This document shows, in pieces, positions 44,151 to 54,600 of a DNA stretch of 64,000 nt (position 1 is the stretch's first letter; each line of letters opens with the position of its first letter). Source of the stretch: Gracilariopsis chorda (lineage: Eukaryota; Rhodophyta; Florideophyceae; Gracilariales; Gracilariaceae); assembly GCA_003194525.1 (NCBI GenBank), contig NBIV01000235.1, positions 51,486 through 115,485 of the forward strand, given 5' to 3'. The notes under the pieces were generated by a model. That model worked only from the letters and a program-made list of their open reading frames with translations, did no database searches and was not told the origin of the DNA. Made by a program: the position numbers and the translations under genes.

Positions 44151-46310
44151 AAATTTCAACTGCCACTTGCACACTTTGACATCCGAGACGTCAACTATCT
44201 ACCCGTCTTCTCTTTCTTTCTTAGAAAGATAGTGAATGATAATCATACGTCACTGCTGACAACGCGCAAATGGTCAGATACGAAAGGTCGTCAGGAAAGT
44301 AGTATATGTAGGCCCGGTCACTGCCTGAAACCACAATTGTAAAAGGGTAACCTTCTTGTAACATACTCCACTACCTTCCTCGTAGTTGACATAGTTCTAC
44401 GCGGTTGGTGGACGTTAGAAGTCACATTTCTTACGCAACTCTCTACGGAGCGACAGGGGATCCATATTTGTCCAAATATTGGCCAAGTCAAAGACGTTAT
44501 TTTATTGGAGCTGAAGCGGGAGAGTGACGCGCTTTGTTTACAAAATTGCATGGAGCGTGGGCGTATGTGCTGTCATTTTGTGAGCAAAAAGTAGCTGGAA
44601 TCCTGATTGGGAATCTGTCCGGGTCATTCTCTCCGAAGCCATAGGGGGCACCGACGATTGCCACGCAATACTGCACAGCATGTCTTACAGGTGTTTGGAG
44701 GATTCTCGGTCACATTCACATAGGAGAGGCGACGCTCTAGTGAAATAAGCATATCTCAAGCAGCACAATTGGTTCGAAGGCATTCGTTGAACATCTTGCG
44801 GAGCTATCCACCTGACATTCTCTCACGTCTTCGCGCCGCCTCCGCGTGTCTTTCTGACTGCATCCTCGTCGTATTTTTGCGCCTCTTCCCGCCTCCCCTT
44901 GCAGATAGTCTCTGGGCATCTCTTTTCTTTCATTGGCTACAATAGCTTACTTTCTAATGCGCAATATGGCAAACGCGACACGAAGCGTCGCACTTGTGCA
45001 AAAGCAACCGTTGCCCACGAGAACCTGTTTATACGTCATCTACAGTAACATTACTGAATGACTGCTTGCTCGTTCCCTCTTTCGATTGCGAAAGAATTTG
45101 TCGGCAAGGAGCCGCACTCCCGAAACATAGGCTTGCATGCCGTTCTGGTTCAGTAAAATTCCTACAACTTCATTAGTTTCTGGGAGCGAACTTCAGCGGA
45201 AAAAGTCCCTATTATTTAATTATCAACAACTGGCACTGATTTGCTCTGTGACCAGACCTTTGTAATCACAGAAAGTGTGAGTTTGTCCACAGACTTGGTG
45301 TGTTTGATACCTGGTTTGAAAAGAAATAGAGCATCGCAATTGAAAACTTGCTGAAGCAACGTTCAAGATAAGAAAGGGAAACGTTGCCAGGAGTACTCAA
45401 TGTCTGTGGGATGGTTTGCAGAGATTCGAAGCGAAAATCCGAGTTCAATATGCCAAGAGCTAACTTTATCCTGCGGCGCCCTCTTATTGAGGCTACGCTG
45501 TTCAAGGCAACACAATCAGTATACACCAAACCTATGCAAACTTCTTAAGATGGATTTGTAATGCCCAGCTACAGCTCAGACATTGGACGAAGAGTTGATA
45601 AGCTACAAAATAGGAGCTTCTGCGAAGAGCACCGCACCTTATACCTATTACCATGTAGCCTACGTGCCCTTGTAAACCATCTCCCCTTGAGAAAGAGCAT
45701 TGGGATTGTTCAACGAGTGTTGCCGGGTGGAATCAAACTCAAAACCGTTTGTAGTCATAAATACGCGGTCCACTTTCAACGTTTTTTGTGACAAGGCACC
45801 AAGTACGTAAGACTTACAAGAAGGCAGAATCATAAGAGTAATTATTGCTACTGAGAGTGGGACACGAGACAGCTAAACGTTGCACAAAGGTGGCGGGCTC
45901 TGCTGCGCGGGGACCTCATTTGATGATATACTCTGGCTTTGTGGCTGCAAGTTCCTGTGAGAGATGCAGTTCACTTAGGCGAAAGAAATGTTCTACTTTA
46001 ATCAGAACCGCCCAAACTTCATACTTTTGTTTCTTTTATATTTCACATGCTGCTCAGGGTGCTGAACAAGGGAATATATTGATTACAAAGTCTATTTGGA
46101 AGGAGATTATTTGGAACCAAGGCGTTAACGCCCTGTTCTATGCTAAGACTACTCATATCAAATATCCATTGCTATCCTTTGTTCGTACGATGCACTTCTT
46201 TGGATGTACATGCTGTGCGGATAGCTGGTTTCACTGTGGCTCTCCTATTCATAAGCCAACATACTGCTTCTCGGGCGGTATCCTATCCCACAAACCTCGT
46301 ATACAAACAT
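44151..46310. other. Intergenic region without a recognised gene
   Basis: Open frames on both strands up to 177 codons (45845-46378) show no family features. A CT-rich stretch at 44206-44226 (TTCTCTTTCTTTCTTAGAAAG) follows the Copia remnant and may belong to its 3' LTR. Confidence 0.45.
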
Positions 46311-48023
46311 CTATGACTTTGGCGGTCGGTGTTTCTTTTGAATGTGCGTACCCAAACCTTGTTGGGAAGAAAATCTGAGAAAACATTCTGGACAGCCAAA
46401 TTGCCCCGAGTGTGGATGCTTTTGTCGAATGTGATTCTGTAATCCAGTTTTCTTGTTATACTGCTTTCCACATTTTTCGCAGGAAAAGCTTGGCGTCGTA
46501 GACCCAGAATGAACTTGACTGTGAGCATGTAAAGCCTCTACCGACGCAAACGTTCTGTTACAAACAGAACATCTGCTATCTGCATGCTTCGCTTGGTGGC
46601 GATCGATAAATTTCTTATAAGGTGTTGAATAGGAACAAAGAACACAGGTGTACGTTTTTGAACAGTTTTGTTGATGGAACGCGGTTTCGGCAGGAGTGTT
46701 AAATGTGCGCATGCACTTAGCACACGTATACCTACTGCGTCTGCTTGGTTCTCGTTTCTGAACTTCGGTCTCAGGCGCAGATGTTTCTGGCCTGCTGTCA
46801 GTTTCTTCTGCCCCTCCAGTAGATGGAACAGCGATATTGGGAGATGCGCGTTGTTGCTGTGACTTTGGCGCCTGGTGTTTCTTTTGAATGTGTAAACCCA
46901 AACCTTGTTGGGAAGAAAATCTGAGAAAACATTCTGGACAGCCAAATTGCCCCGAGTGTGGATGCTTTTGTCGAATGTGATTCTTTAATCCGTTTTTCTT
47001 GTTATACTGCTTTCCGCATTGTTCGCAGGCAAAGCTTGGCGTCGTAGACTCAGAATGAATTTGATTATGAACACGTAAAGCCTCTACCGACGCAAACGTT
47101 CTTTTGCAAATAGAACATCTGCTATCTGTATGCTTCGCTTGGTGGCGATCGATAAATTTCTTAAACGGTGTTGAATAGGAACAAAGAACGCAGGTGTACT
47201 TTGTTGAACAGCTTTGTTGGTGGAACGCAGCTTCGACTGGGGTGTTAAATGTGCGCATGCACTTAGCACACTCATCCCGCCTGCGTCTCTTGGGCTCTCG
47301 TTCCTGAACTTCGGTCCCAGACCCAGACATTTCTGGCCTGCTTTCAGTTTGTTCTGCGCCTCTGGTAGATGGAAAAGCGAAATTGGAAGATGCGCGTTGT
47401 TGTTGTGACCTTCCTGCGGTGAATAGACCTCCAGAAGATGCACTTTGTGGCCATCCTGCAGTAGATGGACCTGCGACATTGGATGATGCAAGTTGTTGTT
47501 GTGGCCACCCTGCATTTGATGGACCAGCGACACTGGACGATGCACGTTGTTGCTGTGGCCATCCTGGCGTGGATGGACCTGCGACACTGGGATATGAGTG
47601 TTGTGTTCTTCTTGCTCTAGATGGACCAGCGCCACCAGCGCCACCGGAAGGTGTCATACCGGTGGGAGGCTGAGACTTTTCGGATACTTCTCCTGGGAAG
47701 CGCAGTAAAGAAGGATGCACAATTTGGCGTGCTCTCGCTGCTTCGACACTTGCTGGAATTCCCGAGCAGTCCGCGTCGAGGTTCAGTAGTATTTGATTAA
47801 CGGAATCTCGGGAACGCTTTTTTCGTTCTGTGCTGTTTGCTGAACTTCCGCTCGGATTAGTGCTACCCTGCGAATTGTTTTGTGATGGCATTATAGATTT
47901 GGGTTTCTGTTTTTGGATATTATCGGTTTGGTTAGGTCGGCGTTTGTTGCTGTGAGTGTTTGTCTTTGTTACTGTTGTGTTCTTATGTTTATGGATGGAT
48001 GGTGCAACATTTGTTGCGCTCAT
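46311..48023 (-). CDS. Ten-finger C2H2 zinc finger protein with an internal duplication
   Basis: The protein has 570 residues and is uninterrupted. The N-terminal 90 residues are Ser/Thr/Asn/Lys-rich with a basic KKRSRD. Residues about 145-230 hold an 18-residue repeat (VAGPS-x-x-GWPQQQ-x-ASS). Two modules of five fingers follow. Each module has one C2HC finger (CAKCMRTFNTP) and four C2H2 fingers starting CVLC, CSIC/CSVC, CEQC/CEKC and CPEC; module 1 is at about 255-390 and module 2 at about 430-565. A basic cluster KRRRRDE precedes module 1. It is probably a nuclear DNA- or RNA-binding protein. The modules are very similar, so the duplication is recent. A TATA-like CTATAAGTA lies only about 6 bases before this ATG, so an internal Met may be the real start. 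Confidence 0.85.
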   Translation of the reverse strand: MSATNVAPSIHKHKNTTVTKTNTHSNKRRPNQTDNIQKQKPKSIMPSQNNSQGSTNPSGSSANSTERKKRSRDSVNQILLNLDADCSGIPASVEAARARQIVHPSLLRFPGEVSEKSQPPTGMTPSGGAGGAGPSRARRTQHSYPSVAGPSTPGWPQQQRASSSVAGPSNAGWPQQQLASSNVAGPSTAGWPQSASSGGLFTAGRSQQQRASSNFAFPSTRGAEQTESRPEMSGSGTEVQEREPKRRRRDECAKCMRTFNTPVEAAFHQQSCSTKYTCVLCSYSTPFKKFIDRHQAKHTDSRCSICKRTFASVEALRVHNQIHSESTTPSFACEQCGKQYNKKNGLKNHIRQKHPHSGQFGCPECFLRFSSQQGLGLHIQKKHQAPKSQQQRASPNIAVPSTGGAEETDSRPETSAPETEVQKREPSRRSRYTCAKCMRTFNTPAETAFHQQNCSKTYTCVLCSYSTPYKKFIDRHQAKHADSRCSVCNRTFASVEALHAHSQVHSGSTTPSFSCEKCGKQYNKKTGLQNHIRQKHPHSGQFGCPECFLRFSSQQGLGTHIQKKHRPPKS

Positions 48024-48904
48024 TGTACTTATAGAAGATGTTAGGACTGATGCAGGTCACAGCTCCTTCCCGAAATTCCTGTTTCAGTCTACAACATGAA
48101 CTTTAACCTTGCAGTTTTCGCGTTCTGTGCGTGATTTATTTTTCCATCGACTGTGCGGGGTATAAGTGGTAGTCATAGAAAATACACGAGTTTCTTGAAT
48201 TCTCAATACATAGTTCATAGAAGCAGTTGTGTGGCAGGCACAAGCGGCCAATCATCACAATCTTTGTATTTATTGTATTGAGAACATTTGACAGCATTTA
48301 TTATAAATCAGAGGCTATTTGCGACTGTCTACTTTTGAATCCTAGTTAGACAGTCAGCAGTCACCCATTTTTACCTCCTAGTCCGTCAAATTATTAGCAA
48401 GAAAGATTTGGAGGTACTCTGCATATGGTTTGTTTTGATCGATGGCTGATTTAGTGCTTTGAAAATCGCTACACGTAGTCGTCAATCGCTGTAATGTGCT
48501 TTCAGGAATTGGTCAGTTACAAGTAAGTTCTTTGAAGTGTTTTAATACTTGAATTATTGTGCTTCTTTCTTATAGCTCAATGCTAGATCTTTATTTTTTG
48601 GGTAGTGTAGGAGACACAGAGCGGCAAGAGCCATGTGCTCTGCTCCACAGAAAGGCAACAGCCTGACGCGTTCAGTGAGTCCCAGAAGGCATCACTGCTC
48701 CTACATGGAGGGAAGGGTGGGAAAAGAAAAGCGTATCGCAAGAACGCAGTATGCCAAGAAGACGCGCCGGCGGTGATGGTTGTGGGGGAGAACGATCGCC
48801 GCCGTCGCAGATCGAGAGCTAGAACCTCTTATCCGGTGCTGGCTGATGCCAAGTCATCATCTGCCGTTGCGATCTAGCATCCCGCCTAACTACAGTGCGG
48901 AAAT
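48024..48904. other. Upstream region of the zinc finger gene
   Basis: No gene was recognised. A plus-strand frame at 48635-48877 encodes a basic RRRRSRARTS segment but has no family features. Confidence 0.4.
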
Positions 48905-48972
48905 AAATCATCTGCGTTCCTTGAAATCCCGACTAAAACTTTTGGGGTTTTAAGGAACGCAGAAGATGATTT
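48905..48972. repeat. Inverted repeat (hairpin)
   Basis: AAATCATCTGCGTTCCTT (48905-48922) and AAGGAACGCAGAAGATGATTT (48952-48972) pair with a short bulge around a 29-base loop. It could be the relic of a small inverted-repeat element or a structured RNA. Confidence 0.7.
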
Positions 48973-49649
48973 GTCACCTACAGCAATGCATACAAGCGCG
49001 GTGTTCCTTTGCTGCTTCAGTCCTTCAGACATGATACTTGAATGGCTCATCTTCCAGTTGAACGGCATCACTGCATATGCGAGACCGATTGATTGACTTG
49101 AGGGCAGTGTTGAATATATAAAATTATGCGATCATGCAGCACTTAATCATCAATATTGGTCCAACGATCATTATGTTTTAGTCGTTGTTTGCGTTACACA
49201 TTGTTATCTGTAAATGAGGCAAACCCAAGACTTTGCGAAAAGTAAGAGAAAAGGAGGTGATCACAAACCACAAACGATGAGATCATACTATCAGGCCCAG
49301 GTATTGTGCAAGAGGAACTTTCTTTAGTAAATCTTGTGAGATGATCGAAGTGCCCTAAAATAGTAGCGGGTGTGAGTGCTAAGGAAAGTTGAGCGCAGAA
49401 TAACATCGTAGGGTTGTATCGTTACATAATTTCTATGCAAACAAAAGTACCTAGAAGGACATATCTTCCCATCGCCATTGCTACTTGAAACCAGCAATGT
49501 TACTATTTATCGAGTCCGCTGCTCAAATTCAAGCACGTGGCATAGCACGCTTTATCTGTTATTTTATAGGATGGTCACGTACTCCAAGCGTGAATACTAG
49601 ATGTTGGAACGGTAGAAGGGGAAGGTTATTTAATCTGGTGGAAAGGAAG
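48973..49649. other. Intergenic sequence
   Basis: Nothing recognised apart from short frames. Confidence 0.4.
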
Positions 49650-50395
49650 GATCGAACCTCAAACAGGAATAGTCCTATCTGGGATAGGGATCTACTCGTA
49701 CACTGCAGAGCTAGCGGCGTTCCGGCGAGCTCTATGCGAAGTTGCTGTGAAAGTTTGCTGCGGCTGGAGAGGGACAATCAGATTTGCAACGGACTCGAGA
49801 AGCCTCGCTCAAGGCTTGCAAACGTCCCAACGTCCCAACGTCCCAAACAATATCTGAACGCATGACATTGATGATAAACTATTGTCAATGCCAAATTGTT
49901 TGGGTACCAGGACACTGCGGGCTACCATAAAACGAAGCCGCCGACGAACTTGCAAAGAAAAGCGTTGGTCTCCCCATTGCGCAGCAACTCCAAAAAGAGA
50001 TCGACTCCCTGGAAGTGAAGCAGAGAACTCGCGTCCGTCCTACTAGCGCAAAGCCCGTAAGCGGAGTCCCAGAGTCGCTGTCAAATGTAGTGACTCTAAG
50101 GAGGGCGCATACTGCCCTGTCGCAAATATTTACCGGCCACGTTTCGACGTTACATCCAGTCTCTACTTTTCTGCACAACAGGAAATGTTTCTGCCCCCTC
50201 TGATGTGGGCTCAACATACTTAATAGTGTAGACCACTTCGTTCTTAGATGCCGCCGAAGAGCGGCATCCCGGCGTCGAGAGCTCCCACCTCTCCGAGACA
50301 TATGGAAAACAACTAGAGAGAGAGGGTTTCTTCTCAGTATAGCCCCTACCGTAGTCCTGGAATTGGAGAGACGAGCTCATATAAACAAATACACA
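49650..50395 (+). pseudogene. LINE (non-LTR) RNase H domain and 3' end
   Basis: The RNase H signature of LINE pol proteins is visible across frames: YTAELAAFRRAL (E), FATDSRSLAQGL (D), then IVWVPGHCGLP-stop-NEAADELAKK (His and Asp). A C-terminal segment with TGHVSTLHPV, CFCPL and DHFVLRCRRRAASRRREL follows, typical of Jockey/I-type elements. A frameshift near a triple CGTCCCAA repeat (49823-49846) and an internal stop inactivate it. The upstream RT is not present. Confidence 0.75.
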
Positions 50396-50622
50396 TAGCA
50401 CGCTTCCAGTTTCAGCAAGAACTTCAGTTCTCCACACCGATCAGAAACTGCAGGCTGAAGACTTTGAAGCAGAAGAGTAGCCACTCCAGTGCATATTTTC
50501 CCAGATTCCCAGAGTCTTTGAGGGAATTCTTTTAAATGAAGATGCAATAACCTGAAAAGGCGTCTTCTCTGGAATTGTGACATGAAATCAGTCTTGCCAG
50601 ATTTCACCGGCTCATAGTAACG

Positions 50623-50627
50623 CCAAC
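50623..50627. repeat. Target site duplication CCAAC, left
   Basis: CCAAC precedes the 5' LTR and recurs at 55517-55521 after the 3' LTR. Confidence 0.9.
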
Positions 50628-50834
50628 TGCAACGGGCGCAATTGAGAAACGCAATTGAAGGACACTGTCGGGTGCTTGTAATTGGAATGAGAGTCCGAAG
50701 AGTTGCAGAGCATGCGAAAGGTCGTGATCATAGGTAGTATACTTAAAGAGGAAGTTCTAGTCTTTGTGCCAGAAGAGGACGCTCATCGATCCGTCAGAAG
50801 AACAGTTGTGTAAAGAGAAAACATCCCAGTTGCA
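50628..50834 (+). repeat. 5' LTR of the young Ty3 element
   Basis: 207 bp, beginning TGCAACGGGCG and ending CCCAGTTGCA, with perfect 6-bp inverted ends TGCAAC/GTTGCA. Compared with the 3' LTR it has G for C at AAG(G/C)ACAC and A for G at CTTAA(A/G)GAGG. Confidence 0.96.
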
Positions 50835-50835
50835 T

Positions 50836-50848
50836 TGGTAGCAATCGC
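50836..50848 (+). promoter_or_regulatory. Candidate primer binding site
   Basis: TGGTAGCAATCGC begins two bases after the LTR. It resembles, but is not identical to, the initiator-tRNA-Met type PBS (TGGTATCAGAGC). The gag ATG follows at 50850. Confidence 0.55.
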
Positions 50849-50849
50849 T

Positions 50850-51694
50850 ATGGAAAACACAAATCCTACGCCTAATCCTTCTGGATCGATCAATCTGAAG
50901 CCGAACAAGCCGCAGGCATTTAGTGGAGCACGAGACTTCCTTGTTGTCAACACGTGGTTGTATAAAGTTGAACAGTATTTCAATTTTATCCAGCTTGCGA
51001 ACGGGAATGTCATCTTGTTGGATGAGAATCGAATTTCCTATGCAACAACCCTACTCACGGATACTGCAGCAATTTGGTGGTATACGCTTTTGAAAGCGGG
51101 TTCAAGCCCAACGACATGGGAGACTTTTTTGTGAGTGCCATCCGCAAAGAGTTTGTTCCAGAAGACCATGAAAGACGTGCTCGGGATGCATTGCGTTCAT
51201 GTAAGCAAACGAGCTCTGTATCCGAGTATCTTTCTCGGTTTCGAAACATAGTTCTCACCATTCCGGACATGAGTTCTAGCGAGAAGTGGGACAAAATTGT
51301 GAGTGGATTGCAGACAAAGATTCAGTTCGAGGTACGAAAGGCCAATTGTCAAGAATTCGAAGAAGCCACAAAAATTGCTATGCGCGTCGAAGCTGCATTT
51401 TCTGGTGTTTCTTTACCTTCCGATCTGAACGAACCTAAATCTGCTGCTGACAATATGTCCGCACCTGCGCCTATGGAAATTGGAAATACACAAGTGCATA
51501 AGCCTCCGCGTTCAAAGCAACGCCTAGAGGACATTCGTAACAACGCTTGTTTCTATTGTCATAAGCCAGGGTGCCGTCCGTGGATGCATCGTAAAAAGGG
51601 TGGGGCTGGAAATGTTTCTGTAGCCAATATTGAGGCGGCGTTAGGGTCGGAAGAGCATCATGATAGTGTATATTCTGACAGTTCGGAAAACTAA
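50850..51694 (+). CDS. gag: gag with a -1 frame break at a T6 run
   Basis: The capsid protein is in two frames: 50850-51134 and 51074-51694. Gag-typical residues run across the break (AAIWWYTLLKAG, then AIRKEFVPEDHERRARD and VSEYLSRFRNIVL). The change occurs at ACT TTT TTG TGA near 51123-51134. T TTT TTG fits the X XXY YYZ -1 slippery form, but loss of one T is the simpler explanation. The knuckle CFYCHKPGCRPWMH is C-x2-C-x4-C-x4-H, with the last Cys and His exchanged relative to the usual CCHC. The frame ends with TAA at 51692. Confidence 0.85.
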
Positions 51695-54600
51695 AAAAGT
51701 CCTTCTAGAATCAAGAAGTGCACGTTAGAAGGACGTGTTTATGGTGACGTGTCGTTGCAGAACCTTTGTGATTCGGGATCTGCCGAAGTTCCGTGTGTTC
51801 CATTATTGGTCCTGGATGGAACGTTCAATAGTATTCCTGCTCAAGTGCTGAAGGATGATGGGTGCTCGACAAATGTGATATCACGGGAGTTTGCTCGCGC
51901 TAATGAGCATCTGCTTACTTTCACGCCTGTGTTGATTGATGTGAGCCATTCTAAGCGAGGTGTTCAAGAAATATCTACTGAAATGGTCGCAAATGGGACC
52001 GTTTCACTCGGGTCTTACTCTTACACAGGCAACTGGGTTGTGGCGGACTGTCGCTACGATGTTTTACTCGGCATGCCATGGCACACTGAGGAAAATCCAC
52101 AGGCCGATTACCGCGCTCGAACCCTTACCGTTGGTGGTCATCTTCTTAAAGCTAGTCCAGTGTCGCGTCGCTCGGCCTTGCAGGTCACAAACATTGGAGT
52201 GAAGAAATTTCGTCGTCTGCTCCGCCGAGGAAAACAGGGCGTCGAAGTCTTTCGGGTTGTCCAGGTGTCTTCGTCGCAATTTTCTCCGGCATCTAGGCCT
52301 GAGGGCCCGAAGGCAAAACTGTTAGATGAAGATGATCCGGATCTCTGCGCTTTGTTGCATGAATTTGAGGATGTCTTTCAGGAGGAGCTGCCCGATGGAC
52401 TACCACCCAAGCGTGATGTGGATCATGCTATTGATACTATACCAGACAGCCAACCGCCACATCGTCCACTGTATCAGTTGTCGCCAGCCGAGTTGGTTGC
52501 TGCCCGCGAATATGTTGACAAGCTCTTGCGCTCCGGCAAGATACGACCAAGCAGGTCCCCTTATGGCTCTCCTTTATTTTTTGTTAAGGAGCCTGGACGA
52601 GCGTTGCGCGGTGTTGTTGACTATCGTGGGTTAAATCGGATAACCAAGCGGAATAATGCCCCTTTGCCGCGATGTGATGAAATGTTCGATCGTTTGGGGA
52701 AGGCCCGTTTTTTCTCAAAGCTAGACCTCAAGACGGGTTTCCATCAGATACGCCTGCGTCCTTCCGATGTTGAGAAGACGGCTTTCAACTCCAAATATGG
52801 ACAATTTGAGTACTTGGTGATGCCCATGGGGTTGTGCAATGCGCCGGCAACCTTTCAGTCGCTGATGAACCGTGTTCTTCACGACTATATTGATCGGTTC
52901 CTGGTTGTATATATCGACGATATCCTTATATACAGTGACACCAAGGAGGAACATCTTGCTCATATTCGCATGGTTTTGGAACGATTGCAAGAGCATAAAC
53001 TTTATGCTTCTCCAAAGAAGTGCTCGTTTATGCTTGAGGAGGCTGAGTTTTTGGGTCTGGTTTTCGGACGAGATGGCATACGCGTACACCCGCATAAAGT
53101 CGAAGTCATTCAGAACTGGCCTCGACCTATCAACTTGACTGAGCTACGTAGTTTCCTTGGGTTGGTCCAGTTTTTCCGCCGATTTATACGTGGGTTTTCA
53201 GCTCGTGCGGCGCCTTTGTATGTCCTGTTGCAGAAGCGCGCTGGTATTCGTCAGTGGGATGAGTCTGCGCAAGCTGCGTTTATGGACTTGAAGTCGGCGT
53301 TGATGACCGCTCCGGTTCTTGTTCCCCCTGACTGGTCTAAACCATTTCGAGTTCACATTGATGCCTCTCAGGTGGCCATTGGAGCTACATTGACGCAATT
53401 GGATTCTGACGGTCGAGATCGAGCGGTGGCTTTTACTTCTAAGAAGCTCACGGTAACTGAGCAGAACTATACTGCTAACGAGAGAGAGCTTTTGGCTCTT
53501 GTTTCCTCGCTCCAACGTTTTCGGTGCTATCTTGAGGGGTCTACATTTGATGTTTTGACGGATAATCAGGTTGTGAAGAATTTCCTGACTAAGAAGTCCG
53601 TGAATAGGCGTGAAGCGCGTTGGTTGGATACGCTGGCCATGTTTAATATTAGGGAGATGAATCTTGTGCAGGGTAAGATTCATGTACTTGGGGACTCCCT
53701 TTCCCGTATCCCGGATCGTTTGTCTCTCCAGCAAGTGAAGTGCAGCACGCCGTCTCTGCTGGATGTTGGGCAGGTTGTTTGCCGCTATGACCAAGACCAA
53801 CAGTTTGGGCCCATTATGGCTGCCTTGAATGGCAAGTGGCCCACAGATCGAAAGCAGCTACGAAGAGTTGAGGAATTGTTGCCTTCTTTCTCCACACGAG
53901 ATTCGAAACTGTTTTACAAAGGGAAACTCTGCGTACCATCTCATGCAAGAAAAGCGGTTCTTGAGCTAGCTCACGATTCAAAGTTAGCTGGCCATTTTGC
54001 GTTTTCGAAGACCTTGGCTAGGCTCGGAGAATTTCATTGGAAGCACAAGACGAAGCATGTTCTTCAGTATTGCGATGGGTGCTCCGTCTGTCAACAACAG
54101 AAAGATTTTCATGGGCAAGTGTTGAATGACCCGGCAGCGCTTCCTATTCCCACACGAAGGTGGGGTTTGTTGGCAACGGACTTTATTGTGAAACTACCCA
54201 AAACCCCTCGAGGATTTGATGCTATTTCGACCTGGGTTGACCGTTTGTCTCGAAGAGTTCGATTCATTGCTTGTAAGACTACTGACCAAGTCCACGATGT
54301 CGCAAATTTGTTTTTCACACACCTCTTCCCACATCATGGCCTTCATGATGATATCATATCCGACCGTGACCCCAAGTTCACCTCCCTGTTCTGGACGGAG
54401 CTTATGCGACTTTGTGGAGTGACACTACGTATGTCGTCGACCAAACATCCGCAAACTGATGGTGCTTCGGAGGTGATGAATAGGATGGTCGAGAACTACA
54501 TCAGGTGTTTTTGTAATTACGAGCAGGATGATTGGGATCTTTTTCTTCCTTGTGCTGAGTTTGCCTATAATTCAGCAGTGTCTGAGGATCTTGGTCTTTC

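Noticed and set aside
44151-46310. 177-codon plus-strand frame at 45845-46378 as a gene
   Set aside because: No recognisable domain or promoter; its 3' end overlaps the zinc finger gene on the other strand.
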